A stretch of 64,000 bases of DNA from Cellulosimicrobium composti (GCF_009711085.1 NZ_WMKA01000007.1:1-64000), one strand, 5' to 3'; shown: positions 20,329 through 28,472, counted from the first letter of the stretch. Made by a program: numbers and translations. The notes: generated from the sequence alone by a model not told the origin.

Positions 20329-20952
20329 ATGACCGACGACGTGTGGGACGAGGGGGCCGACCGGAGCGCGGGGGACGGCCGCGCGGGCGACGGCCGGGCG
20401 GACGGCGCCGCGTTCCGGCCCGTGCGGGGCTGGGACGTGCTGTGGCGCAGCGCGTTCGTGCTGCACCACGGCGGGCACGAGTACGTCGTGGGCGTCGACT
20501 TCCTCGACTGGGACGAGCGCATCCGCCTCTACCGCGACCGCCGCCTCGTCGACGAGCAGCGGTCCCGGGCCCGCTTCGACCTCGGCGGCGCTGTCCTGGA
20601 GGCGCGCATGAGCCTCTACGGGATGCGCTACGTGCGCGTCGTCGACGCCGTGGGCGACGTCCGGGACGTCCCGCCGATGCGCGGGACGGCCGAGGCGTGG
20701 CGCGACCGCATGGACCGCGAGCACCCGACGGCCAGCCGCGTCGTCGGCGTCGCCGCGTGGGTCGTGCTCGCGGTCGCGCTCGTCACGCAGGTGCCGCAGC
20801 TCCTCGACCTCGTCTCCGGGCTCACGGGCTGGTCGCCGCCGTTCGTGCCCGACCTCCCCGCGCCCGTCAACACCGTGCTGTCCGTCGCGGGCGGCCTGGC
20901 CGCCCTCGACCGCGCGCTGCGCCGGCGCTACCACCCGCTCCTCGACGGCTGA
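20329..20952 (+). CDS. Hypothetical protein with C-terminal membrane helices
   Basis: 207 aa. The N-terminal 25 residues are acidic and low-complexity. The middle region (FRPVRGWDVLWRSAFVLHHGGHEYVVGVDFLDWDERIRLYRDRRLVD...ARFDLGGAVLEARMSLYGMRYVRVV) looks like a compact beta-rich soluble domain. Then come a helix VVGVAAWVVLAVALVTQVPQLLDLV and a final hydrophobic stretch VNTVLSVAGGLAALD. The family is not recognised. Start ATG 20329; TGCGAT lies 6 nt upstream. It is divergent from the aminotransferase gene and just upstream of the DUF1992 gene. Confidence 0.75.
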   Translation: MTDDVWDEGADRSAGDGRAGDGRADGAAFRPVRGWDVLWRSAFVLHHGGHEYVVGVDFLDWDERIRLYRDRRLVDEQRSRARFDLGGAVLEARMSLYGMRYVRVVDAVGDVRDVPPMRGTAEAWRDRMDREHPTASRVVGVAAWVVLAVALVTQVPQLLDLVSGLTGWSPPFVPDLPAPVNTVLSVAGGLAALDRALRRRYHPLLDG

Positions 20953-21021
20953 CGGCCGACCGCTCGATCCGCCGCGTCCCGTCTGCCTAGGGTGGACGGA
21001 CCGGCGACGAAGGAGGCACTC

Positions 21022-21651
21022 GTGTTCCGACGACGTTCGCGCACCCCGGACGACGACCCCGTCCGCCGTGCCGCGCAGTACCGGGTCGACCGCGAGATCG
21101 CGCGCGAGGAGGCGGAGCGCCAGGACGCCGAGCGCGGCGACGGGCCCGACGCGAGCCGGGCGGACCTGCCGGGCGTCGGGGACGAGGCCCGCGCGGACGG
21201 GCGCCGGTCGGACGAGCGCGAGCCGGACGAGGGCGACGCGCTGCGGGGCCCGCGCCGTGTACGACAGGAGGACCGCGCGATGTACGTCGACACGGTGATC
21301 GACCAGGCCATCCGGCGCGGCGAGTTCGACGACCTCCCGCTCGCGGGCAAGCCCATCCCCGGCCTGACGGGCACGCACGACCCGGACTGGTGGCTCAAGT
21401 CCGTCATCGAGCGCGAACGGCTCACCGGCCTCGGCCCTCCCGCGATGCTGCTCAAGCAGGAGGACCGCGAGCTCGACGACCGCCTCGACCGGGAGCTCGA
21501 CGAGCAGGCCGTGCGCGAGATCCTCGCCGACTTCAACGCGCGCGTCGTCGACGCCCGACGCCAGCTCCTCGGCGGGCCGCCCGTCGTCACCCCGACGCGC
21601 GACGTCGAGCGCGAGGTCGCACGCTGGCGGGCGCGCCGCGTTGCCCGTTGA
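21022..21651 (+). CDS. DUF1992 (DnaJ-homologue subfamily C member 28 conserved domain) protein
   Basis: 209 aa. Start GTG 21022 was chosen because AAGGAGG lies 5-11 nt upstream. The N-terminal 75 residues are charged and probably disordered (DxDxxRRAAQYRVDREIAREEAERQ). Residues ~90-150 carry the DUF1992 pattern: YVDTVIDQAIRRGEFDDLPLAGKPIPGL...DPDWWLKSVIERE. The C-terminus has LLKQEDRELDDRLDRELDEQAVREILADFNARVVDAR. The domain is associated with chaperone-like proteins; its molecular role is unknown. TAGGGT near 20987 may be the -10. Confidence 0.9.
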   Translation: MFRRRSRTPDDDPVRRAAQYRVDREIAREEAERQDAERGDGPDASRADLPGVGDEARADGRRSDEREPDEGDALRGPRRVRQEDRAMYVDTVIDQAIRRGEFDDLPLAGKPIPGLTGTHDPDWWLKSVIERERLTGLGPPAMLLKQEDRELDDRLDRELDEQAVREILADFNARVVDARRQLLGGPPVVTPTRDVEREVARWRARRVAR

Positions 21652-21733
21652 CACCCCGCTCGGGACGCACCCCGCCCGCGCCGTGCGCGGCGCCGCCCGC
21701 GCGCACCCGGCGCCGCGCGCCTATCGTCGCGGC

Positions 21734-22735
21734 ATGGCCGCGTGGGAGCCCGACGTGCTCGGGGACGACTACGAGCAGCTGACGCTGCCCCTCGCGCCCG
21801 ACGCCGAGGGCGACGTCGTCGCGACGCTCGTGCGCCGCCGTCGGGCCGGCGAGGACCCGTACCTCGACGTGCTCTACGTCCACGGCTGGTCCGACTACTT
21901 CTTCCAGACCGACCTGGCGGACTTCTGGGAGGCGCACGGCGCGCGGTTCCACGCGCTCGACCTGCGCAAGTACGGTCGCAGCCTGCGCCCCGGGCAGACG
22001 CCGGGCTACGTCACGGACCTGTCCACGTACGACGAGGACATCGAGGCCGCGCTCGCCGCGATGGGGCACGACGGCGCCGAGGGCTCCGGACGCGCGCTCG
22101 TCCTCATGGGGCACTCCACGGGCGGGCTCACGCTGAGCCTGTGGCTCGCGCGGCACCCGGGGCGGGCCGCGGCGCTCGTGCTCAACAGCCCCTGGCTGGA
22201 GTTCCAGACGCGCGAGGTCGGGCGGCTCCTGCTCGAACCCGTCATCGGGGCCCGCGCCCGCCTCACGCCGACCCGCCGGCTGCCGAGCGTCGACCTCGGC
22301 TTCTACACGCGCTCCGTGAGCAAGGACTTCGGCGGCGAGTGGACCTACGACCTCGCGTGGCGACCGCAGCACGGCTTCCCGACGACGCCCGCGTGGCTCG
22401 CCGCGATCTTCCGCGGGCAGCAGACCGTGGCCCTCGGCCTGTCGCTCGGCGCCCCCGTGCTCGTGCTGCTCTCCGCGCGGAGCACGCTCCTGCCCCGGTG
22501 GTCGCCCGAGATGCTGCGCACGGACACGGCGATCGACGTCGACGGCGTCGCGCGACGGTGCGTCCAGCTCGGCGACCTCGTCACCCTCGCGCGCCTCGAC
22601 GGCGCGCTCCACGACGTGCTGCTCTCCGCACGGCCCGTCCGCGCGCTCGCGTACGGGCGGATCGCGCAGTGGGCCGCGGCGTACCTGCCCCGCCCCGCAC
22701 CCGCCGTCGAGCCGGACCCGCGGGCGCGCCGCTGA
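21734..22735 (+). CDS. Alpha/beta hydrolase (serine lipase/monoacylglycerol-lipase-like)
   Basis: 333 aa. Core motifs: VLYVHGWSDYFFQTDLADFW (oxyanion HG), FHALDLRKYGRS, and the nucleophile elbow LVLMGHSTGGLTLSLW with Ser in GHSTG; LVLNSPWLEF follows. The late acid is in the PVLVLLSARSTLLP region, and the usual His falls in RLDGALHDVLLS. It resembles serine aminopeptidase S33/monoglyceride-lipase proteins. No signal peptide. ATG 21734 is exactly 6 nt after TATCGT (21722-21727): leaderless. It converges with the phosphatase gene with only 6 bp between stops. Confidence 0.9.
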   Translation: MAAWEPDVLGDDYEQLTLPLAPDAEGDVVATLVRRRRAGEDPYLDVLYVHGWSDYFFQTDLADFWEAHGARFHALDLRKYGRSLRPGQTPGYVTDLSTYDEDIEAALAAMGHDGAEGSGRALVLMGHSTGGLTLSLWLARHPGRAAALVLNSPWLEFQTREVGRLLLEPVIGARARLTPTRRLPSVDLGFYTRSVSKDFGGEWTYDLAWRPQHGFPTTPAWLAAIFRGQQTVALGLSLGAPVLVLLSARSTLLPRWSPEMLRTDTAIDVDGVARRCVQLGDLVTLARLDGALHDVLLSARPVRALAYGRIAQWAAAYLPRPAPAVEPDPRARR

Positions 22736-22741
22736 GCCGGC

Positions 22742-23266
22742 TCAGCCGCCGAGCTCGGCGCGCACGACGTCGACGATCCCGTCGGCCGCGGCCTCGACCT
22801 CCGCGAGGCACTCCTCGAAGTCCTGCCGGCCCCCGTACCAGGGGTCGGCGATGTCGAGCACGTGCTCGGACCCGCCTGCCTCGACGCGCGGCGCCGCCGG
22901 GTCGAACGACCGGTACATCCGCACGGGCGCCTCCGGGTCGAGGCGCCGCAGGGCGCGCGCGTGCTGGGCCGTCATCGCGAGCACGAGGTCGCGCGCGGCG
23001 AGGTCGCGCGCCGTGACCTGGCGAGCCCGGTGCGTCCCGTCGACGACGTACCCGTGCTCCGCGAGCACGGCGCCCGCCCGGCGGTCGATCGGGTTGCCGC
23101 GCTCCTCGTCGCTCACGCCGGTCGAGTCCACGACGACGCGGTCGCCGAGGCCCGCGGCCTCGAAGCGGTCGCGCAGCACGATCTCGGCCATGGGGGAGCG
23201 GCAGATGTTGCCGGTGCAGACGGTCATGACGCGGTAGGGGCCCGGGCGGGTCTCGGCACTGGTCAT
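22742..23266 (-). CDS. Low-molecular-weight protein-tyrosine phosphatase
   Basis: 174 aa. P-loop VCTGNICRSPMAE gives CX5R(S) with nucleophile C17; the general acid is in DIADPWYGG (DPxY). Family role: dephosphorylation of tyrosine-phosphorylated proteins, often in capsule or stress control (Wzb/PtpA type). No partner tyrosine kinase is adjacent. ATG 23266 has GAGAAT ending 6 nt upstream, a leaderless-type arrangement. It is divergent from the SDR gene 85 bp away. Confidence 0.95.
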   Translation of the reverse strand: MTSAETRPGPYRVMTVCTGNICRSPMAEIVLRDRFEAAGLGDRVVVDSTGVSDEERGNPIDRRAGAVLAEHGYVVDGTHRARQVTARDLAARDLVLAMTAQHARALRRLDPEAPVRMYRSFDPAAPRVEAGGSEHVLDIADPWYGGRQDFEECLAEVEAAADGIVDVVRAELGG

Positions 23267-23351
23267 GGGCCCATTCTCGCCGGATCCGCAGCGCGGAGCG
23301 GACGTCGTCCGCCGCCGGGCGGCGCGTGGTCGGCGCGTCTACCGTGAGGAC

Positions 23352-24260
23352 ATGATGATCGGGGCGAGGTCGGGGCGCGTCGCCGTGACGGGCGCGAGCG
23401 GTCTGCTGGGGTCGAAGCTCGCGTTCCGCCTCGCCGCCGAGGGCGCTCCGCAGCGCCTCGTCGTGCGCGACGCCGCGCGCGCCCCCCGCCTCGGCGACGA
23501 CCCGCTCCCGGAGTCGGACGTCGCCGTCGTCGGCGGGTACACGGACACGCGCGGCATGGTCGAGGCCTTCACGGGGGTCGACACCGTCGTGCTCGTCTCG
23601 GCGCGCGAGAGCGCCGACCGCGTCGCGCAGCACCGCGCCGCGGTGGACGCCGCGATCGCGGCGGGCGTCGGGCACCTCGTCTACGTCTCGTTCGTCGGCG
23701 CCGCTCCGGACGCCACGTTCACGTTCGCGCGCGACCACTGGCGCACCGAGGAGTACATCCGCGCGACGGGCGTGCGCCACACGTTCCTGCGCGACAACCT
23801 CTACCACCGGGGCCTCGCGCTCATGGTCGGGGAGGACGGCGTGATCCGCGGGCCGGCGGGCGACGGGCGGGTCGCGTCCGTGTCGCACGACGACATCGCC
23901 GACGTCGCGAGCGTCGTCCTGCTCGACACCGACCCGGGCCGGCACGACGGCGTGACGTACGACGTCACGGGCCCCGAGGCCCTCACGCTCGCCGAGGTCG
24001 CGGACGCGCTGTCCGCGGTCACGGGCCGCGAGATCGCGTACCACCCCGAGACGCTCGAGGAGGCGTACGCCTCGCGCGAGCGCTTCAGGGCGCCGCGGTT
24101 CGAGGTCGACGGCTGGGTGTCGTCGTACACGGCGATCGCCGCGGGCGAGCTCGCGCGCGTGAGCGACACCGTGCCCCGGCTCGTCGAGCGCCCCGCGCAG
24201 TCGTTCGCCGCGTGGCTCGACGACTACCCCGAGGAGTGGGCGCACCTGCGCCCCGCGTGA
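23352..24260 (+). CDS. SDR-family NAD(P)-binding protein (NmrA/QOR2-like)
   Basis: 302 aa. Nucleotide motif VAVTGASGLLGSKLAFRLA, GVDTVVLVSARESADRVAQHRAAVDAAIAAGVGHLVYVSFVGA and the active-site-replacing THxxWRTEEYIRATGVRHTFLRDNLYHRG typical of atypical extended SDRs of the NmrA/QOR2/azoreductase-like branch (no Tyr-x3-Lys). Probable roles are NADPH-dependent quinone reduction or redox sensing. ATG 23352 was chosen over earlier in-frame starts: TACCGT (23340-23345) ends exactly 6 nt before it. Confidence 0.9.
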   Translation: MMIGARSGRVAVTGASGLLGSKLAFRLAAEGAPQRLVVRDAARAPRLGDDPLPESDVAVVGGYTDTRGMVEAFTGVDTVVLVSARESADRVAQHRAAVDAAIAAGVGHLVYVSFVGAAPDATFTFARDHWRTEEYIRATGVRHTFLRDNLYHRGLALMVGEDGVIRGPAGDGRVASVSHDDIADVASVVLLDTDPGRHDGVTYDVTGPEALTLAEVADALSAVTGREIAYHPETLEEAYASRERFRAPRFEVDGWVSSYTAIAAGELARVSDTVPRLVERPAQSFAAWLDDYPEEWAHLRPA

Positions 24261-24319
24261 AGACCCGCCCCCGGCGCCACGCCGTGGGCGAAAAGCCCTG
24301 GCGCCGTGGCCGTGGGCGG

Positions 24320-24575
24320 ACGTACCGTCGTCGTACACGCGAAAGGAGGTGGTCCTGGAAGTGAATACTCTTCGGACTCGTGAGGTGGCTGCGCGCTAGT
24401 CGTCGCGCAACCGATCCAGCAACGGACCGGATGCGGTGAGCCCGTTCATCGGGCGGGGTCTCCCGAGGGGAGGCGCCCGACGACGAGCGAGTACCACGCA
24501 GCCACCGGAGCCCGCGGGTGTCGTGCCCTCGTCTAGCACGACAGGAGGAGATCTCCAGCCCGCGGGCTTCTCGCT
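24320..24575 (+). ncRNA. Candidate structured RNA / cis-element in a 323-nt intergenic region
   Basis: The stretch between the SDR stop (24260) and the MFS stop (24584) holds no ordinary gene but much structure on the plus strand. GAAAGGAGGTGGTCC (24341-24355) matches the complement of the 16S 3' end over about 14 nt with one mismatch. GTCC-tg-GAAG...CTTC-GGAC forms a hairpin whose loop holds a GTG start. GCGCG/CGCGC follows at the ORF stop. A two-tier stem follows: GCCCGCGGG with CCCGCGGGC, inside it GTCGTGC with GCACGAC, plus the palindrome GGAGATCTCC. The last stem could terminate either strand. No known RNA family is recognised (not tmRNA, SRP, RNase P or T-box). Confidence 0.45.
24361..24399 (+). 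CDS. 12-codon small ORF with extreme Shine-Dalgarno
   Basis: GTG start at 24361 follows AAAGGAGGT with 10 nt spacing; it encodes VNTLRTREVAAR and stops with TAG. Six of its twelve codons end in T (AAT, ACT, CTT, ACT, CGT, GCT), against a genome where nearly all end in G or C, so its nucleotide sequence appears conserved for something other than codon preference. It could be a leader peptide whose translation controls downstream RNA structure. No plus-strand gene follows for over 1.7 kb. Confidence 0.4.
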   Translation: MNTLRTREVAAR

Positions 24576-24583
24576 GCCCGCCC

Positions 24584-26107
24584 TCAGGCGTCGAGCGTCG
24601 CGGGGGCCGGCGCCGGCTCGGCCCGCGGGGTCGTGGCGGCCTCGGCCGGCGGGGCCGTGGCGGCCTCGGGAGCCGTCGGGCCCGACGACGACGCCCGGCC
24701 CGGGCGCTGCGCCCCCATCGCCACCGCGGCGAGGGCGAACGCCGCGACCGGCACCCACAGCGCCGTGTGGAACGCGCGCAGCCCCGCCTCCGGGCCGGTC
24801 GCGTCCCCGAGCGCCAGGACGCTCACCGCCGTCGCCGCGGAGATGCCCAGCGCCGCCCCGAGCTGGAACCCCGTGTTGAGCACCCCGCCCGCCACGCCCT
24901 GCTCCGCGTCGCCCACGCCCGTCGTGGCGGCGATCGCGAGCGGGCCGTAGACCAGCGCGAACGCGACCCCGACCAGCGCGAGACCCGGCACCATGAGCGC
25001 GTACGTCCAGCCGAGCCCCGACGCGAGGAACCACCCGGCCGCCGCGGTCGCCGCGACGAGACCGCCGACGATGACGCGCGGCACCCCGAAGCGCTCGACG
25101 AGGCGGGGCGTGAGCGCGGGCGCGAGCACCACGTCGATCGCCATGACGAGCATCGCGAGACCCGTCTGCCACGGCGTCCACCCCAGCAGCTCCTGCAGGT
25201 AGAGCGTGAGCAGCACCTGGAAGCCGTAGAACCCGCCCGCGAACAGCACCGCCGAGACGTTCGCGCGCACGAGCGCACGCGAGCGGAAGAGGCGCAGCGG
25301 CAGGAGCGGGTGGGCCACGCGACGCTGCCGCGCGACGAACGCCACGAGCAGGACGGCGCCGCCCACGAGCGCGGCGACCGTCCACACGGTCCCGACGCCC
25401 GGGTGCTCGAGGCGCACGACGCCCGTCGCGAGCAGCACCATCGCGGACGTCGCGAGCACGGCGCCCACGACGTCGAGCGCGCCGCGGACGCGCGTCGTCA
25501 CGTCGCGCGGGATCGTCGAGAGCGCGAGGACGAGGAGCACGACGGCGAGCATGACGGGCGCGAAGAAGACCCACCGCCAGCCGATCGCGGCGAGCAGGCC
25601 GCCGACGACGAGCCCGAGCGAGAAGCCGGCCGCTCCCGCGGCGCCGTAGACGACGAGCGCGCGGTTGCGCCGCGGCCCCTCGGCGAACGACGTCGTGATG
25701 AGCGACATCCCGGCCGGCGTGAGGAACCCGGCGGCCACGCCGGTGACGAACCGCGAGACGAGGAGCATCCAGCCCTCCGTCGCGAACCCGCCGAGACCCG
25801 AGAAGAGGAGGAAGACGAGGAGCCAGACGACGAACATCCGGCGCCGCCCGTACAGGTCGGCGGCCCGACCGCCGAGCAGCATGAACCCGCCGTACCCGAC
25901 GACGTACGCCGTCACGACCCCGCCGAGCTCGCCCGTGGCGAGCCCGAGGTCGGCCCGGATGCCGGGGAGCGCGACCGAGAGCATCGCGATGTCGCTGCCC
26001 TCGAGGAAGATCGCGCCGCACAGCACGAGCAGCAGCGCCGCGTCACGGAGCGTCAGGCGCCCCTCCCGGGCGGCACTCCCGCCGCCCTTCCTGGTCCCGT
26101 CGGTCAT
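24584..26107 (-). CDS. MFS transporter, DHA2-like drug exporter
   Basis: 507 aa with about 14 predicted helices. The N-terminal half has FLEGSDIAMLSVALPGIRADLGL and the loop-2 signature GGRAADLYGRRRMF, then LVSRFVTGVAAGFLTPAGMSLITTSF (motif C-like). It matches EmrB/QacA-type proton antiporters exporting drugs or dyes. ATG 26107 has AAGGGG 5 nt upstream. The divergent HxlR gene is 82 bp away and probably controls it. The C-terminal 35 residues are Ala/Pro/Glu-rich and cytoplasmic. Confidence 0.92.
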   Translation of the reverse strand: MTDGTRKGGGSAAREGRLTLRDAALLLVLCGAIFLEGSDIAMLSVALPGIRADLGLATGELGGVVTAYVVGYGGFMLLGGRAADLYGRRRMFVVWLLVFLLFSGLGGFATEGWMLLVSRFVTGVAAGFLTPAGMSLITTSFAEGPRRNRALVVYGAAGAAGFSLGLVVGGLLAAIGWRWVFFAPVMLAVVLLVLALSTIPRDVTTRVRGALDVVGAVLATSAMVLLATGVVRLEHPGVGTVWTVAALVGGAVLLVAFVARQRRVAHPLLPLRLFRSRALVRANVSAVLFAGGFYGFQVLLTLYLQELLGWTPWQTGLAMLVMAIDVVLAPALTPRLVERFGVPRVIVGGLVAATAAAGWFLASGLGWTYALMVPGLALVGVAFALVYGPLAIAATTGVGDAEQGVAGGVLNTGFQLGAALGISAATAVSVLALGDATGPEAGLRAFHTALWVPVAAFALAAVAMGAQRPGRASSSGPTAPEAATAPPAEAATTPRAEPAPAPATLDA

Positions 26108-26140
26108 CGCGTCCCCTTCCCTCCTGCGCACCCACCGGTA

Positions 26141-26163
26141 CTCGGTTACCTCTTGATACCGAG
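26141..26163. promoter_or_regulatory. Candidate HxlR operator overlapping the divergent promoters
   Basis: CTCGGT-N11-ACCGAG is an inverted repeat between the MFS and HxlR genes. Its right arm overlaps TTGATA (26153-26158), which with CAGGAT (26176-26181) and a 17-bp spacer makes a good promoter for the regulator. Repressor binding here would block the regulator's own promoter and probably the MFS promoter. Confidence 0.55.
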
Positions 26164-26189
26164 CCCATCGTGGGTCAGGATCGGGAGGC

Positions 26190-26681
26190 ATGGAAGACGG
26201 CACATCCGACGTACCTGGTATCACCGCGGATACCACGACGGCGCAGGCCCCGGGCCCCGAGGCGCAGGACTGCGACACGCGGTCACGGTGGGAGTGCGAC
26301 GCCGAGGTCTGGCAGTGGGACGCGCGCGAGGACTGCGAGGTGCGCCAGATCCTCGACCGAATCGCGGACAAGTGGTCGCTGCTCGCCATCGCGCTGCTCG
26401 ACCGGCGCGTCATGCGCTTCACCGAGCTCAAGCGCGAGATCGACGGGATCAGCCAGCGCATGCTGTCCCGCACGCTGCGCCAGCTCGAGCGCGACGGCAT
26501 CGTCGAGCGCACCGTCCACCCGACCGTGCCCCCGCGCGTCGACTACGCGCTCACCGAGATGGGGCGGTCGCTGCACGCGACGACCAAGGCGCTCGTCGTG
26601 TGGACCGAGGCGCACCAGGAGCGCATCGCCGCCGCGCGCAGCGCGTACGACGAGCGCGAGGCGGCGCTCCGGGAGCTCTGA
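26190..26681 (+). CDS. HxlR-family winged-helix transcriptional regulator
   Basis: 163 aa. Residues ~40-140 form the HxlR wHTH: CEVRQILDRIADKWSLLAIALLDRRVMRFTELKREIDGISQRMLSRTLRQLERDGIVERTVHPTVPPRVDYALTEMGRSL, with the typical 'DKWSLL...RFxEL...ISQRMLxxTLRxLExDGLVxRxxxPxxPPxVxYxLTxxG'. An early Cys (AREDCEVRQ) sits where redox- or aldehyde-sensing HxlR members have their reactive cysteine. It probably represses the divergent MFS exporter. The transcript starts close to the ATG, judging by the TTGATA/CAGGAT promoter. Confidence 0.93.
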   Translation: MEDGTSDVPGITADTTTAQAPGPEAQDCDTRSRWECDAEVWQWDAREDCEVRQILDRIADKWSLLAIALLDRRVMRFTELKREIDGISQRMLSRTLRQLERDGIVERTVHPTVPPRVDYALTEMGRSLHATTKALVVWTEAHQERIAAARSAYDEREAALREL

Positions 26682-26697
26682 GAGGTCGGCCCCGGGG

Positions 26698-27339
26698 TCA
26701 GGCGACCGCGGTCGCGAGCACCGCGAACGTCGGGTCGGGCGTGATCGGCGACGGCGCGGGCTCCTCGCCCGCGGGACCGCTCGTCATCTCCCACGTCCCG
26801 TCGCCCTCGACGCGCACGGCCGCGGTCCGGGCGCCCGACGCGTCGACGACCTTGATGCTGCCGCCGAACGGGCGGCCGGGGAGCTGCGCGAACGCCGCCC
26901 GGACGAACCGCGAGGCCGCGTCCGCGAGCGGGTCGCCCATCTGGAGCGGTCGCACGTGCCAGATGCCGAACGGCCGGGGCTCGAGCACGACCGCGCCGCC
27001 CTGCGCGCCCACGAGCAGCGCCGCGTTGGTGCGCTCGTCCGCGATCGCGGCGGCCTCGACCCACTCCGTCGCGGTCGTGAGGACGCGCGTCAGCGGGACG
27101 ACGTTCCCGACCGGCGCGAGGTTCTCCCCCTCGACGGCCGCGAGCCGGCGCACGACGAGCGAGCTCACGCCCGCCGCGAGGAGCGGCGAGTCGGCGGGGA
27201 GGTCGGGCAGGCGCAGGCTCTCGCGCGTGCGCGTCGCCGCGGGGCCCTCGTTGAGGGAGAGGAGCACGAGCAGCTCCGGCCCCGTGAGCTCGATGAGCCC
27301 GTCGTCCGGACGGTTCGCCGTCTCGGTCTGCGTGGTCAT
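26698..27339 (-). CDS. WXG100-cassette partner protein (cassette 1)
   Basis: 213 aa, soluble, no signal peptide. Block order: LIELTGPELLVLLSL..., SPLLAAGVSSLVVRRLAA, VVPLTRVLTTATEWVEAAAIAD, AALLVGAQGGAVVLEPRPFGIWHVRPL, AASRFVRAAFAQLPGR, RTAAVRVEGDGTWEMTSGP. The same blocks in the same order appear in the 275-aa protein encoded directly after the second WXG100 gene (40644-41471), so the two look paralogous. By position and fold pattern (alternating helices and a central beta-sheet) it could be an EspG-like chaperone for the WXG100 protein or an immunity protein. It lies 55 nt after the WXG100 stop, probably the same transcript. Confidence 0.7.
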   Translation of the reverse strand: MTTQTETANRPDDGLIELTGPELLVLLSLNEGPAATRTRESLRLPDLPADSPLLAAGVSSLVVRRLAAVEGENLAPVGNVVPLTRVLTTATEWVEAAAIADERTNAALLVGAQGGAVVLEPRPFGIWHVRPLQMGDPLADAASRFVRAAFAQLPGRPFGGSIKVVDASGARTAAVRVEGDGTWEMTSGPAGEEPAPSPITPDPTFAVLATAVA

Positions 27340-27394
27340 CGGTCGTCCCTCTCCTCGTGCGGCGTGCTGCCGCGGTCGTGCGTGCGCGCCGTGA

Positions 27395-28342
27395 TCACCA
27401 CGGCCAGGCCTTCTTCAGCGTCTCGGTCGCCCCGTCGAGGAAGTCCCCGCCCGCGTCCCAGACGTCGCTCGCGACGCTGGCGGCGCCGGACGCGAGGTCG
27501 CCCCCACGATCCCACAGCCAGCCCGCGCCGTCGGCGATGCGCTTGGTCACCGGGACGTCGCCGGACAGGAGGGTCGCGATGCCCCACACGGCACCCGCGC
27601 CCGCGATCGCCCAGCCCACGGGGTTGCTCGCGAGGAAGATCGCCGCGCCGATGCCCGCGGCGCCGAGACCGGCCGTGATGACGCCGTCGGTGCCCTTGAA
27701 GCCGTCACCCTCCGCGAAGCCCTCCCAGGCCTGCATCGTGCCGCTGTACACCGAGTAGCCGTCGAAGATGAACCCGGCGCCCTTGAGCACCTTCCCGGCG
27801 GAGGCCAGGTTGTCGGCGAGCCCGAGCGCGTTGAGCGGGTCGTCGAGCTTGTTCATCGTGGCCCAGGCGTCGAGGCCCTCGGACGCGATCCAGTTGAGCA
27901 CGCCGCCCTGCGTCATGTCGGTCGACAGCCACGACGGCGGGACGAGCCAGTCCGGGGGACCGCCGTCGCCCGACTGGCTCGTCGGGTCGCCGGGGCCACC
28001 GGGAGAACCGGGGCCGCCGGGGGAGCCCGGACCACCGGGACCCCCGGGGCCGCCGGGACCTCCCGGTCCGCCGTCGCGGCTCGCGGAGTCCTGCTGGTCG
28101 GCGTTGCCGCGCAGGAGGTCGGCCGCGTCGGTGAGGAGCGCGGCGGTGCCGGTCAGGCTCGGCCGGAGGGTCGACGTCCACGCGGAGCGGAACTCCGCGG
28201 CGTCCGACCCCTCCCAGCGCGCCCCGCCGACCGCCGTCTCGATCGCGGACGCGGCCAGCTCGAGCGCCTGCGCGCCATCCGCCACCCTGCCCGCGAGCGA
28301 GCGCAGGGCCTCGACGTCGGCCCCGTACATCCCGCTGCTCAT
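27395..28342 (-). CDS. WXG100-domain protein with collagen-like linker and hydrophobic C-terminal domain (cassette 1)
   Basis: 315 aa. Residues 1-~90 form a WXG100 helical hairpin with W43-E-G in ARWEGSDAAEFRSAW. Residues ~97-135 are a G-P-G/G-S-P collagen-like repeat. The C-terminal 170 residues (NWIASEGLDAWATMNKLDD...GAGFIFDGYSVYSGTMQAWEGF...GLGAAGIGAAIFLASNPVGWAIAGAGAVWGI...WDAGGDFLDGATETLKKAW) contain a glycine/alanine-rich hydrophobic hairpin resembling membrane-inserting domains. WXG100 proteins are type VII secretion substrates or effectors; this architecture suggests a secreted pore-like or surface protein. ATG 28342 has GAGAGG 6 nt upstream. Confidence 0.85.
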   Translation of the reverse strand: MSSGMYGADVEALRSLAGRVADGAQALELAASAIETAVGGARWEGSDAAEFRSAWTSTLRPSLTGTAALLTDAADLLRGNADQQDSASRDGGPGGPGGPGGPGGPGSPGGPGSPGGPGDPTSQSGDGGPPDWLVPPSWLSTDMTQGGVLNWIASEGLDAWATMNKLDDPLNALGLADNLASAGKVLKGAGFIFDGYSVYSGTMQAWEGFAEGDGFKGTDGVITAGLGAAGIGAAIFLASNPVGWAIAGAGAVWGIATLLSGDVPVTKRIADGAGWLWDRGGDLASGAASVASDVWDAGGDFLDGATETLKKAWPW

Positions 28343-28420
28343 GTGTCGCCTCTCCGCGTCCTCGCCCACGTCCGCCCGGTCGGGACGGCTCGGCGGCCCC
28401 ACCCGCCCGGCGCCGCCCAG

Positions 28421-28465
28421 AGCGTACGGACCCGGCCCGGGGGCCGTCGATGGTGACCGCTCCCC
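28421..28465 (-). promoter_or_regulatory. Promoter of WXG100 cassette 1 with shared upstream element
   Basis: On the minus strand GGGGAGCGGTCACCATCG begins at 28465, and TACGCT at 28426-28421 is the proposed -10. From the end of the GGGGAG-N2-nTCnCC element to the -10 is exactly 25 nt, and to the start codon 109 nt. The same element, spacing and leader length occur before cassette 2 (39519-39563). Confidence 0.55.
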
Positions 28466-28472
28466 ATCCCCC

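Noticed and set aside
24320-24575. tmRNA, SRP RNA, RNase P RNA or T-box
   Set aside because: No tRNA-like ends or ALAA-type tag, no GNAR/SRP helix 8 loop, no RNase P core; the GGTGGCTGCGCG only loosely recalls a T-box and lacks the specifier context and a downstream tRNA-synthetase gene.
24436-24879. Plus-strand ORF starting MSPFIGRG downstream of the small ORF
   Set aside because: Most of it is antisense to the MFS gene and low-complexity Pro/Ala/Arg; only the intergenic structured part is retained as an RNA candidate.
27990-28080. Repeated GGxCCxCCGGG units as a tandem repeat or CRISPR
   Set aside because: They are in-frame codons of the collagen-like Gly-Pro linker of the WXG100 protein; no spacers.
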